Source: Caryophanales bacterium UBA4951
Lineage (GTDB): Bacteria > Bacillota_I > Bacilli_A > RFN20 > CAG-826
NCBI GenBank assembly: GCA_002397465.1
Contig: DHAP01000001.1
Coordinates: 1 to 64,000, forward strand
Direction of reading: 5' to 3'
Length of the DNA: 64,000 nucleotides
Made by a program: the position numbers and the translations under genes
In this document: positions 51,670 through 58,477 of the stretch, in pieces
Layout of the letters: each line of letters begins with the position of its first letter
How positions within the stretch are numbered: position 1 is the stretch's first letter
Notes under the pieces: generated by a model
Databases searched by the model: none
What the model was told of the DNA's origin: nothing
Seen by the model: only the letters and a program-made list of their open reading frames with translations

Positions 51670-52530
51670 GAAAGAAAGCCTCGACTGTTTGTATCACGGT
51701 CTTTTTTACAAAATCATCATCTAAAAGAGAAATCTCCGCCATCTTATTCCCCAAGTAATTCAAGGATGAGCCGATCCGGTAAACCCGCTCAGCGTCAAGA
51801 ATCAAATACCGATCATGGAACAAGGAGGAGTTTATCCGACAAAGCGGCCCGTATTCCTTTTCAAATAGGCCGATGTCGGCCTCCGTCAGCTTTCCCGAAG
51901 AGGAGGAAACGATTTGGAGGAGAACGTTCCCCTTCTTTTTGGCTAGGACATTGAGTGCCTTGGAGTCGCAATAAGGGTCAACGAGGCAAATTGATTTGTC
52001 AGCTGATGCCACCAGATCGGTCAAAAACGAGAAAGCATCGTAAAACTGACCGAAAAAAACAGCTTGTCATCAGGGATTTTTGCCTTCTCAATCGAAGCCA
52101 CTCTTTTCTTGAGTGCTTCCACTTCTTCCTTGACGGAACAATGCTCTCCCGAGCACAGGTCATCGACTCTTTTACCGTTGATGGCGTAGCCTTTAATCAA
52201 ATAGTCCTTTAAAACCGAATTGGCCCATCGGCGGAACTCAATGCCTCGCTTGCCGTTAACCCGATATCCGACCGCGAGTATCACGTCGAGATTGTAGAAC
52301 TTGGGAGGGCGATTGGAGGGGGTTCCGTGCAAAAAATGCACCGAAGTACTTTCCTCGAGTTCCTTGTCCGAAAAAATCTTGGCAATATGACGAGAAATAA
52401 CAGGCCGGCTCTTGCCAAACAAAACCGCGATTTGGTCTTGGGTGAGCCAAACCGTTTCCTCCTCGGGAGAAACCGTAACATCCAAAGAAAGGCTGCTATC
52501 AGTAAAACGGACGATTTCGTATTTTTCCAT
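51662..52530 (-). pseudogene. rhuM: RhuM-family protein split by a frameshift at a T7 tract
   Basis: The N-terminal part (52530-52021) has the RhuM layout: EETVWLTQDQIAVLFGKSRPVISRHI and later FYNLDVILAVGYRVNGKRG, then a coiled segment. The C-terminal part (from 52024) is the phospholipase-D-like domain with ICLVDPYCDSKALNVLAKKK and LFHDRYLILDAERVYRIG. The two lie in different frames. At the T7 tract (52059-52053) one more T, or a -1 slip, would join them as LFFFGQFYDAFSFLTDLVAS, exactly the sequence expected for the family. It is a broken gene, a phase-variable one or a programmed frameshift. Its stop overlaps the HTH-HIT gene. Confidence 0.8.
52053..52059 (-). promoter_or_regulatory. T7 homopolymer at the rhuM frame junction
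   Basis: Seven T on the coding strand after CTG and before CGGTCAG. Frame 0 runs into TGA 11 codons later; the -1 frame continues into the C-terminal domain without a stop. Confidence 0.6.
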
Positions 52531-52598
52531 AAGCCTATTTTACTGTAATGTTTCTATTTTATCTACATTTTAATCATCTTAATTATGCGAGGTAAAGG

Positions 52599-52669
52599 CT
52601 TCCATACAAAAATTGCATAGAAGGTAAATTGGTAAGTAAATTCCGGAATATTTAGTTCCTTTCCCAGTC
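52599..52669. repeat. Coding-like repeat, copy 1
   Basis: About 70 bases similar to 54717-54787. Translated on the minus strand, both give an ungapped 23-codon peptide containing KEL and FTFYA. This suggests that each is a remnant of a related gene; no family was recognised. Confidence 0.5.
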
Positions 52670-52720
52670 TTTCATAGTGTCCCCCTCCATTTTTTCGCAT
52701 AGGACCCCGTCGGGGCTTCT

Positions 52721-53476
52721 CTAAATTTTCATGGCCATTTCCAACACCAATTCGAAGATGTCGTGATGGCGGTATTTGTCTTTGCCGCTTCCCATCGTGG
52801 CCCTGTCCCATTCGAGGGAGTCGAGTTGGTCGGCCCCGAAGAAGAACTCGTAGAAACCGAAGCCGTAGTAATCGGAAACGGCTTGCATCCCTGCGCATTC
52901 CATGTCGACGGCGATGCAGCCTTCCTTCTTGCGCTTCTGTATTTCCGATTCCGTCTCTTTGAAGAACGCATCCGTCGTCCAGCACTTCCCCGAAAAATAA
53001 GGGATGCCGTTGTCTTTGAGAAACGCCTCGATGAAGGCGTGGTTCCTAATCTCGATGTAGTCGGCGGCCGGGACGTAGTGATAGGAAAAGCCCTTCGTCG
53101 CGGTAGGCGGACGTCGGCACCATGAAGTTGAGGGGCGGAATGGCCTTGTCGGGCCGGCCGGCGCTCCCGAACGCGATGAACTTCTTGGCCCCCACGTGAT
53201 GGGCGACCTCGATCAGGAATGTGCCCGCGAGGGCGCTCCCCATCGGCGAATCTAGAAACAGATTTTCTTGCCTTTGTAGGTCAAGGCGTAGATCGGCGTG
53301 TGGCCGTTCGTGGAGGCAAGGTCCGCCACGACTTCGGGATGGTGTTCCTCGAGGATCATCGCGGTCAGCCTCCAGGAGAAGGCCATGATGCAAATATCAC
53401 AAAATTGCCTTCCGGGGCCGAAAACGCTTTCTGGCGACATTTTGCCGTCTTCTTTGCGGTACGAATCAGTAATCAT
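52721..53476 (-). pseudogene. Decayed nucleoside phosphorylase (two frameshifts)
   Basis: A purine/uridine phosphorylase (PNP_UDP_1) relative read in three frames. The start at 53476 has GGAGG nine bases upstream and gives MITDSYRKEDGKMSPES. The first frame ends at KGKKICF near 53252, and FLDSPMGSALAGTFLIEVAHHVGAKKFIAFGSAG (in parts LDSPMGSALAGTFL and GAKKFIAFGSAG) continues in the next frame. Near 53085 one extra G breaks the frame again, and YHYVPAADYIEIRNHAF to CIAVDMECAGMQAVS follows to the stop at 52721. The phosphate- and nucleoside-binding motifs remain recognisable. With two lesions it is very likely inactive. Confidence 0.82.
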
Positions 53477-53833
53477 GGGGTGAGCCTCCAATTAGCGTGG
53501 ATCTGAATCTCGCTGGCTTATTTTAGCGATTCTAGAACAGGACTTTGAGAAAAAAGATCTCCTAAGCACCCGTCAAGCGTCTGATTGCCTCGTTTTCTCG
53601 ATGCTATCCCCCCTTGGGATTCGCGTTGTTAACTGAGAGACAAGGGCAAGCCTAAAAAGTTCATATCGGTTCGACAGATACTAATTTTTCTTTAGTTGAC
53701 TGACTGTTGGCTGAGGATTATGCCGTTTCACGGGAGAATCCCGAATCCGACTAAGGGAGCAAAACTACTACCGGTATTTCCCAAAAAGCCGACCAAAATT
53801 AGTCGATTTCTCTCCTTAGTTCTTCCCCAACGA
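53477..53833. other. Intergenic stretch without a supported gene
   Basis: About 360 bases between the phosphorylase remnant and the toxin-antitoxin terminator. Short ORFs occur on both strands but show no family motif, ribosome site or expected codon use. Probably decayed sequence inside the accessory segment. Confidence 0.5.
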
Positions 53834-53855
53834 AAAAACCGCCCGAAGGCGGTTC
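53834..53855 (-). terminator. Terminator downstream of yoeB
   Basis: On the minus strand AACCGCC, loop TTCG and GGCGGTT, followed by six T. It lies 138 bases after the yoeB stop. Confidence 0.8.
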
Positions 53856-53941
53856 TCTATTTCCGTTTTGCGTCTGACAACGCTTTGAAGCGGACGACGA
53901 ACCCTGTGCGTGTTGCCCACAAAGTTCGGATAACTATTGAT

Positions 53942-53973
53942 TGGCGGAGCAGTCGGTCGCTTATCCGAACTAA
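53942..53973. repeat. 32-bp direct repeat, right copy (putative att site)
   Basis: Identical to 50574-50605 in the same orientation. Here it also forms part of an 11-bp inverted repeat: AGTTCGGATAA at about 53923 and TTATCCGAACT. Confidence 0.7.
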
Positions 53974-53993
53974 CGGAAGACAAAATGGCGACT

Positions 53994-54260
53994 CTACCTC
54001 TCGTAATGTGTCCACATCGCCCGGACCTCGACGATCTTCTCCTCCAAATCGACTTTATAGACCAAGCGGTGCTGGAGATTGATCCGACGGGAATAATAAT
54101 AGCCTTTTAAGTCCCCGACGAGTTTTTCGTAAGAGGGGGGATTCTGAAAAGGATCCTCTCGGAGGATATCCAAGAGTTTCTTGGCTTTCTCCTCCAGGCC
54201 GGCCTGCTTGAGGAGTTTCTTGTCCTTCTCGGCGTTTTCGGAGAAGCGGACGTCCCACAT
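53994..54260 (-). CDS. yoeB: YoeB/Txe-family mRNA interferase toxin
   Basis: An 88-residue ribosome-dependent RNase toxin of the YoeB/Txe type. The layout is WDVRFSENAEKDKKLLKQAG, DPFQNPPSYEKLVGDLKGYYSRRINLQHRLVY (in parts) and a C-terminal RAMWTHYER, with the catalytic Glu, Arg, His and terminal Tyr region of the family. It begins one base after the antitoxin stop, so it is co-transcribed and controlled by YefM. Confidence 0.93.
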   Translation of the reverse strand: MWDVRFSENAEKDKKLLKQAGLEEKAKKLLDILREDPFQNPPSYEKLVGDLKGYYYSRRINLQHRLVYKVDLEEKIVEVRAMWTHYER

Positions 54261-54512
54261 CTACCAAGCCTCTTTCGGGTCGTAATGGGCCATCTTCTTC
54301 GGATCTTCCTTGTCGCCCTCTTTGATCTTCTTCACCAAACCCGGCTGCGACGAAAGATAAATCGTCTCCATCATGGCGTTGTAGTCCTCCTCCGAAAGGA
54401 TGACGGCGTTGCCCTTTTTCGTGGTGACAGTGACGGATTCGTTATACTCCACGACGTTGTCCAGGGTGTCGAAGAGCGAGCGGCGGAGCGCGGTTGCGTT
54501 GGTGGTTAACAT
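54261..54512 (-). CDS. yefM: YefM/Phd-family antitoxin
   Basis: An 83-residue antitoxin. The N-terminal DNA-binding part (residues 1-50) reads TNATALRRSLFDTLDNVVEYNE and NAVILSEEDYNAMMETIYL; the disordered acidic C-terminus neutralises YoeB. AGGAGG lies 8 bases upstream of the ATG, and a TGTACA palindrome lies 36 bases upstream. Confidence 0.93.
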   Translation of the reverse strand: MLTTNATALRRSLFDTLDNVVEYNESVTVTTKKGNAVILSEEDYNAMMETIYLSSQPGLVKKIKEGDKEDPKKMAHYDPKEAW

Positions 54513-54547
54513 GGTTTTATCCTCCTGCGACTATAGTCTAGCATTAT

Positions 54548-54569
54548 TATGTACATTTTAAAGTACATA
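54548..54569. promoter_or_regulatory. YefM operator (TGTACA-type palindrome)
   Basis: TATGTAC and GTACATA form a 7-bp inverted repeat with an 8-bp centre, carrying a TGTACA core. YefM operators in E. coli use TGTACA cores, so autoregulation by YefM or YefM-YoeB is likely here. Confidence 0.6.
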
Positions 54570-54716
54570 TTACGCTTAAACGTATTTTTGTTTGAGCACG
54601 CGAAAATGCCACTTAACGAGACATTTTTTGAAGTTATTCCCTGCTTTGTCCTCTAAAATCTTATTTTCGGAAAAGATTGAATAATTTCTTTCCCAGCGCA
54701 TTTCTGATCAAAAAGT

Positions 54717-54787
54717 CTTCCGTGCAAAAAATGCATAGAAGGTAAAATGGCGAGGAAAATTCGGATGTTTTAGTTCCTTTTCCAGTC
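54717..54787. repeat. Coding-like repeat, copy 2
   Basis: Partner of 52599-52669 (see there). It lies between the toxin-antitoxin promoter and tRNA-Ser. Confidence 0.5.
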
Positions 54788-54808
54788 GAGAAGCCTTATT
54801 TTAACAAC

Positions 54809-54837
54809 AAGCCCCGTACGCGTTGCGTACAGGGCTT
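54809..54837 (-). terminator. Terminator after tRNA-Ser
   Basis: AAGCCCTGTACGC and GCGTACGGGGCTT type arms with one mismatch, followed by GTTGTT. It is nearly the same hairpin as at 50531-50559. Confidence 0.65.
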
Positions 54838-54851
54838 GCACTTGAATAGCC

Positions 54852-54942
54852 TGGCGGAGGTGTAGAGATTCGAACTCTAGCTGGGGCAGGCCCCACTGAC
54901 GGTTTTCAAGACCGTTCCCTTAAACCGCTTGGGTACACCTCC
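54852..54942 (-). tRNA. tRNA-Ser (anticodon UGA)
   Basis: A 91-nt class II tRNA with acceptor GGAGGTG/CACCTCC, anticodon loop CTTGAAA, a long variable arm (TGGGGC and GCCCCA) and T-loop TTCGAAT. CCA is encoded. Confidence 0.93.
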
Positions 54943-54948
54943 GTATTT

Positions 54949-55024
54949 TGGTGGTCCATGGTGGGTTTGAACCACCGACCTAGCGATTATAAGTCGCTCG
55001 CTCTGACCACTGCGCTAATGGACC
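54949..55024 (-). tRNA. tRNA-Ile (anticodon UAU)
   Basis: A 76-nt cloverleaf with acceptor GGTCCAT/ATGGACC, anticodon stem AGCGA/TCGCT with loop CTTATAA, T-loop TTCAAAC and encoded CCA. The anticodon UAU reads AUA directly. Most bacteria use tRNA-Ile2 with lysidine-modified CAU instead. Confidence 0.88.
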
Positions 55025-55095
55025 AAGTCACAATGCGGCTCGACTATTATAGCTAAGTGCCCATCTCCTAACAATCCAAAATGAAGTTAAGACAT

Positions 55096-55117
55096 AAAAA
55101 GGATGCCTAGGGCATCC
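55096..55117 (-). terminator. Terminator between tRNA-Met and tRNA-Ile
   Basis: On the minus strand GGATGCC, loop CTA and GGCATCC, then five T. It splits the tRNA cluster into two units. Confidence 0.8.
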
Positions 55118-55129
55118 AATTTTACTAAA

Positions 55130-55206
55130 TGGTGGCTGAGGGGGGACTCGAACCCTCGACATGCCGGGTATGAGCCGGCTGCTCTAACCAACTGGGCTAC
55201 TCAGCC
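55130..55206 (-). tRNA. tRNA-Met, elongator (anticodon CAU)
   Basis: A 77-nt cloverleaf with acceptor GGCTGAG/CTCAGCC, anticodon stem GCCGG/CCGGC with loop CTCATAC and T-loop TTCGAGT. A normal 1:72 pair rules out an initiator. A tRNA-Ile2 with modified CAU cannot be excluded by eye, but a UAU tRNA-Ile is present, which favours Met. Confidence 0.85.
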
Positions 55207-55222
55207 ATTTATTAGCTATGTT

Positions 55223-55298
55223 TGGTGGAGCGTAAGAGGCTCGAACTCTCGACCTCATGCTTGCAAAGCACGTGCTCTCCCAACTGAGCTAACGCCCC
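55223..55298 (-). tRNA. tRNA-Ala (anticodon UGC)
   Basis: A 76-nt cloverleaf with acceptor GGGGCGT/ACGCTCC containing the G3:U70 alanine identity pair, loop TTTGCAA and T-loop TTCGAGC. CCA is encoded. Confidence 0.93.
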
Positions 55299-55331
55299 AA
55301 CTTGTGGACTGCCCTTTAAGGCAGCGGGATT

Positions 55332-55360
55332 ATTATACCCATCGGGCTTTTTCTTCTCAA
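55332..55360 (-). promoter_or_regulatory. Promoter of the tRNA-Ala/tRNA-Met unit
   Basis: On the minus strand TTGAGA (55360-55355), a 17-bp spacer and a perfect TATAAT (55337-55332). Predicted start about 27 bases before tRNA-Ala. Confidence 0.75.
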
Positions 55361-55381
55361 CTAGGAAAGTGAGTATTCATC

Positions 55382-55915
55382 TTATTTGAAGCCGTACTGC
55401 TTCTTTTGCCGCTCAATAACCCCCGTCTGGATGATCTTATTGGCCACGATGCCGATCAAAACGCCCATCGCTAAGCCAATCAGCATCATGAACGGGAAAT
55501 AATAGAAGATCTGCCAGCTGCCAAGGAAGATGACCCCAACGAGCATTTGCCCCAAGTCATGGAAGAGGGCGCCCATCGCGGAGACCCCCACAATCGTCAT
55601 CTTTTTAAAGAGGTATTTAAGAAGAACCATGATCAGCAACGACAAGAAGCTTCCGGCAAAGCTCATCCAAAAGCCCATTTGGAACAAAGAACCCCTGACG
55701 GCGGCGACGATGAAGACCTTGCCTAAATCGATAAGCGCGGCGTCGAAGATCCCGAATTCATAAAGAACGATGATGATGACGAGGTTAGCTAGGCCTGGCT
55801 TGGCGCCCGGAAGCCATGAAAAATCAATGAAGCTCTCGGCTATGCCTAAAGCTAGGGCCATGGCCAGCATCATACTGAGAAGGACTATTTTATGGACGTT
55901 GAGGCCTTTCTTCAT
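55382..55915 (-). CDS. Gx transporter family membrane protein
   Basis: A 177-residue integral membrane protein with about five helices, of the Gx transporter family (often named heptaprenyl diphosphate synthase component I). Visible are GLNVHKIVLLSMMLAMALAL, LPGAKPGLANLVIIIVLY and SAMGALFHDLGQMLVG. Such genes commonly sit with ApbE and NusG-II genes and are thought to work in flavin or quinone-type redox modules; the transported substrate is not established. It overlaps the NusG-II gene by 4 bases and ends the Rnf operon. Confidence 0.82.
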   Translation of the reverse strand: MKKGLNVHKIVLLSMMLAMALALGIAESFIDFSWLPGAKPGLANLVIIIVLYEFGIFDAALIDLGKVFIVAAVRGSLFQMGFWMSFAGSFLSLLIMVLLKYLFKKMTIVGVSAMGALFHDLGQMLVGVIFLGSWQIFYYFPFMMLIGLAMGVLIGIVANKIIQTGVIERQKKQYGFK

Positions 55916-56298
55916 AAGATGATGTCCGCCTCGGAAGTCCCTAATATCACCACTTCAACTTTGTAATAGGTGCAGATAATCGGGTGATTGGCCTCGCTGA
56001 CCCATCCCTGACGCACGCAATATTGATGAGGGCAGTCGGAGTCGCTCACGCAGACGGCGTTCTTTTTGACGCCGATCTTCATGTGTCCGTCCGTCCCATC
56101 GACGTCGATATACTGTGGGGTATCCGAATAGCTGGTGAGATCGAGGGTCATCAAAAGCTTGTTGTCCTTTTTGACGGTGGCCTGATGGCTTCCTCCGTCT
56201 TTAGGGACCGCGACATAGATGGAAAGGCCAATGCCAAGGCAAAAAGCCGTCCCCACCACTATGAAGTCATAGATATATTTCTTGAAGAAAGCGTTCAT
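55912..56298 (-). CDS. NusG domain II-containing membrane-anchored protein
   Basis: A 128-residue protein with one N-terminal membrane helix (about residues 11-30) and an extracytoplasmic NusG-II beta domain carrying SDSDCPHQYCVRQGWVS (Cys pair and WV) and HPIICTYYKVEVVIL. It is found widely next to apbE and Gx transporter genes. The cysteines could form a disulfide or bind a redox centre. It overlaps apbE by 4 bases. Confidence 0.85.
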   Translation of the reverse strand: MNAFFKKYIYDFIVVGTAFCLGIGLSIYVAVPKDGGSHQATVKKDNKLLMTLDLTSYSDTPQYIDVDGTDGHMKIGVKKNAVCVSDSDCPHQYCVRQGWVSEANHPIICTYYKVEVVILGTSEADIIL

Positions 56299-57314
56299 AC
56301 CTCAAGGCCATGCTCCACGAGCTCAGTCAATGAGTATGTGCCGTCCTCTTGTTTGCTTAGGCGATAATAAACGGACTTTATGCCGTATGTGCTTTCAAGC
56401 GATTTGGATAGTTCCGACTCGGGACCCAGCTGAATCAGGACCGTCGTGAGAGGGTCCATCACTTTGCTCGAATCACCGACCGCCGTCACGCCCCACCAAT
56501 CGACTTTGGCCGATCCGGTCTTCGGGTTGACGATGTGAGAATAATAGGCTCCGTCGACATACGCCAGCTGTTCGGTCACTGCGCTAGAGCCGACGGCGCC
56601 TGAGGAAAGCTCGAATATTTTGCCGTCGAGATTGCTGATTCCAATCTTCCAGTTGGTCCCAGAAGAGTCTTTTTTGCCAAGCTGAATCGAGGAGGCCCCG
56701 GCATTCAATAGATAGTATGGGCAGTCGTTACCCTCCAGATACTTCCCCGCCACCTCAGCGACATAGCCTTTGGCCATCCCGCCGAGATCGATTTTCCCTT
56801 CGCCGTTTCTTCTGACGCTGCAGTTAGCTTCATCGAAGTCCAAGGACGTCTTGCTTGATTTATTTAGTTCTATCCTTATTTCCTCATCGCTTGGAATCTT
56901 GCTCTCCGGAGTCGTCCCATCTTCGCCTTTGGAAGGGAAGAGATCGTCCTTCCATAGACTCACCAATGACCCGATAAAAGGATCGTAATAGCCTTCCGAC
57001 TCCGTCATAAAGTCGACCGCGAACGAAAGCATGTCATAAAGCCTTTGGTCGACTTTGACGTAATCGTTCGTGTTATTTATCGTGTAGACGTTGTTGAGGC
57101 CTGAGACCGCATTGTCGCAATCGGCCAAGTCGTTATATTGATAGAAGATGTCGCCGACCGCGTTGATGAGCTTTTCGCTAGCCCCATAACTCTTGAGGTT
57201 TATGGTCGTGTCCATCGTGAAAAAGCTTGTGCTGACCCATTCGGTCGAGGAAGAACATCCCGAAAGAAAAAAGACCCCAGAGAAAGCCAAAAATGCGCGG
57301 GTTCTTTTTTTCAT
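56295..57314 (-). CDS. apbE: FAD:protein FMN transferase (ApbE), lipoprotein
   Basis: A 339-residue flavin transferase that attaches FMN covalently to threonine in RnfG and RnfD outside the cytoplasmic face. The N-terminal signal ends in lipobox FLSGC. The active-site region shows VSTSFFTMDTTINLKSYGAS, the FAD-binding LGGMAKGYVAEV and YYLLNAGASS, and NPKTGSAKVDWWGVTAVG (His/Asp metal region). It sits in the Rnf operon, where its substrates are made. Confidence 0.92.
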   Translation of the reverse strand: MKKRTRAFLAFSGVFFLSGCSSSTEWVSTSFFTMDTTINLKSYGASEKLINAVGDIFYQYNDLADCDNAVSGLNNVYTINNTNDYVKVDQRLYDMLSFAVDFMTESEGYYDPFIGSLVSLWKDDLFPSKGEDGTTPESKIPSDEEIRIELNKSSKTSLDFDEANCSVRRNGEGKIDLGGMAKGYVAEVAGKYLEGNDCPYYLLNAGASSIQLGKKDSSGTNWKIGISNLDGKIFELSSGAVGSSAVTEQLAYVDGAYYSHIVNPKTGSAKVDWWGVTAVGDSSKVMDPLTTVLIQLGPESELSKSLESTYGIKSVYYRLSKQEDGTYSLTELVEHGLEV

Positions 57315-57339
57315 ATCTGAATTATATAGTAAACAGGCT

Positions 57340-57666
57340 TTATAAGGTAGGCACGTGCTTATTGCCGTCCTTATCCGGATGTTCGGCCAAATAAGCGATA
57401 ATCGGGTCGTAGTTCTTTTCTTTTTTGCCGACCTTGCAGGTGCTGACCTTTTTGCACTCGCCAGTCACCAAGGCTTCCGCCATCGCGTGGCATCCGGCAA
57501 AGCCACAGGCTCCGCAGTTGGCGTTTGGAAGCATCTTCTCGACGGCGGCGATGCGTGGGTCTTCCTCAACATGGAAGAATTTCTCCGCAAGGACGAGAAC
57601 CACCCCAAAGAGTAGGCCAAGCCCAGCCAAGATCAAGAGTCCATAGAGGATGTAGAGATAGTCCAT
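57340..57666 (-). CDS. rnfB: RnfB, minimal form without ferredoxin domains
   Basis: A 108-residue protein: one N-terminal membrane helix (about residues 5-28), then the RnfB iron-sulfur domain with cysteines at 51, 54, 59, 71 and 77 (NCGACGFAGCHAMAEALVTG). Ordinary RnfB continues with one or more 2[4Fe-4S] ferredoxin domains to about 190-330 residues; here the protein ends after the first domain with KHVPTL and a stop. The ATG at 57666 lies two bases after the stop of the Cys-rich gene and gives the family N-terminus; an upstream in-frame start is unlikely. It may be a genuine short form or a truncated one. Confidence 0.85.
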   Translation of the reverse strand: MDYLYILYGLLILAGLGLLFGVVLVLAEKFFHVEEDPRIAAVEKMLPNANCGACGFAGCHAMAEALVTGECKKVSTCKVGKKEKNYDPIIAYLAEHPDKDGNKHVPTL

Positions 57667-57668
57667 TA

Positions 57669-57878
57669 TTAATTGCCACCTTTCTTTTTGTCTTCGAGTT
57701 TCTTTTTGTAGAAGCAAGCCCCATTCGAACAATTAGAGCATGTTTCATCGTCGACTTTGATGTTCTCGCATCCCTTGGGGACGGGAGCTCTTCGATAGGC
57801 CACAAAGCTCCAAACGAAGAGGGCCAACAGAAGGACTATCATGACGACGGCGATGATGATGTAGACGTATTGCGGCAT
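57669..57878 (-). CDS. Small Cys-rich membrane protein between rnfA and rnfB
   Basis: A 69-residue protein with one membrane helix (about residues 6-28) and a cytoplasmic tail with cysteines at 37, 47, 50 and 55 (GCENIKVDDETCSNCSNGAC) and a Lys-rich end. The layout resembles FeoB-associated Cys-rich membrane proteins. The spacing is suitable for a small iron-sulfur or zinc site. It starts one base after the rnfA stop and ends two bases before rnfB, so it is part of the Rnf unit. It may take over some electron transfer or assembly role from the missing RnfB domains; this is inference. Confidence 0.72.
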   Translation of the reverse strand: MPQYVYIIIAVVMIVLLLALFVWSFVAYRRAPVPKGCENIKVDDETCSNCSNGACFYKKKLEDKKKGGN

Positions 57879-57879
57879 C

Positions 57880-58476
57880 TTACGCGCCTATTCCCGATAA
57901 TCCCATGAAAGCCATGGCCATGATGGCGGCTGTGATAAGGGCGATCGGAACCCCTTTGAAAGCCCTGGGGACCGGGTAGGCCTCCAGACGGGTCCTGATG
58001 CATGAGAAGACGAAGATGACAAGTAAGAACCCTAATGAGGTGCCGATGGCGTTAGCCATGCTCATGCCGAAGTCCAATGCCTGGTCGGTGTTGCTCTGGG
58101 CAACGCCAAGGACGGCGCAGTTCGTTGTAATGAGCGGAAGGTAGATGCCAAGGCTCTTATAAAGGGCCGGCGAGTATTTCTTGATGAAGAGTCCCACCAC
58201 TTGGACCAATGAGGCGATGACGAGGATGTAGACGACGGTGTCCATGAAAGTCAAGCCGGCTGGAACAAGGATGTAGTTGTAGATCGGCCAGCAAACCAAA
58301 GAGGCCAAGATGATGACGAAGGTGACCGCCAGTCCCATGGAGACCGCGGATTTGGCCTTATTGCCAACGCCAATGAAAGAGCAGATTCCATAGAATCTCG
58401 AGAGGACGACGTTGTCGACTAACATGCTCGAGACGATAGCCATCAAAAACGAAACGAAATAAGCATAGGCTCCCAT
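57880..58476 (-). CDS. rnfA: RnfA, membrane subunit of the Rnf complex
   Basis: A 198-residue, six-helix membrane subunit of the ferredoxin:NAD oxidoreductase. It has the NqrE/RnfA motifs VLSRFYGICSFIGVG, ALYKSLGIYLPLITTNCAVLGVAQ and ALITAAIMAMAFMGLSG. The cysteines in IC..GI and TNC are those that bind the intramembrane iron-sulfur centre with RnfE. One base separates it from rnfE. Confidence 0.93.
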   Translation of the reverse strand: MGAYAYFVSFLMAIVSSMLVDNVVLSRFYGICSFIGVGNKAKSAVSMGLAVTFVIILASLVCWPIYNYILVPAGLTFMDTVVYILVIASLVQVVGLFIKKYSPALYKSLGIYLPLITTNCAVLGVAQSNTDQALDFGMSMANAIGTSLGFLLVIFVFSCIRTRLEAYPVPRAFKGVPIALITAAIMAMAFMGLSGIGA

Positions 58477-58477
58477 C

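Noticed and set aside
52323..52340. An 18-base match between rhuM and the repeat at 54717-54787
   Set aside because: The shared stretch is a near-palindrome around an A6 run and is read in a different frame in each place, so it is probably chance.
52563..52985. A minus-strand open frame of 140 codons
   Set aside because: Its first two-thirds is an out-of-frame reading of the phosphorylase remnant. Only the last part (repeat copy 1) shows any protein-level conservation.
53696..54082. A plus-strand open frame of 128 codons
   Set aside because: It runs antisense into yoeB, has no family motif or ribosome site and is rich in residues typical of a shadow frame.
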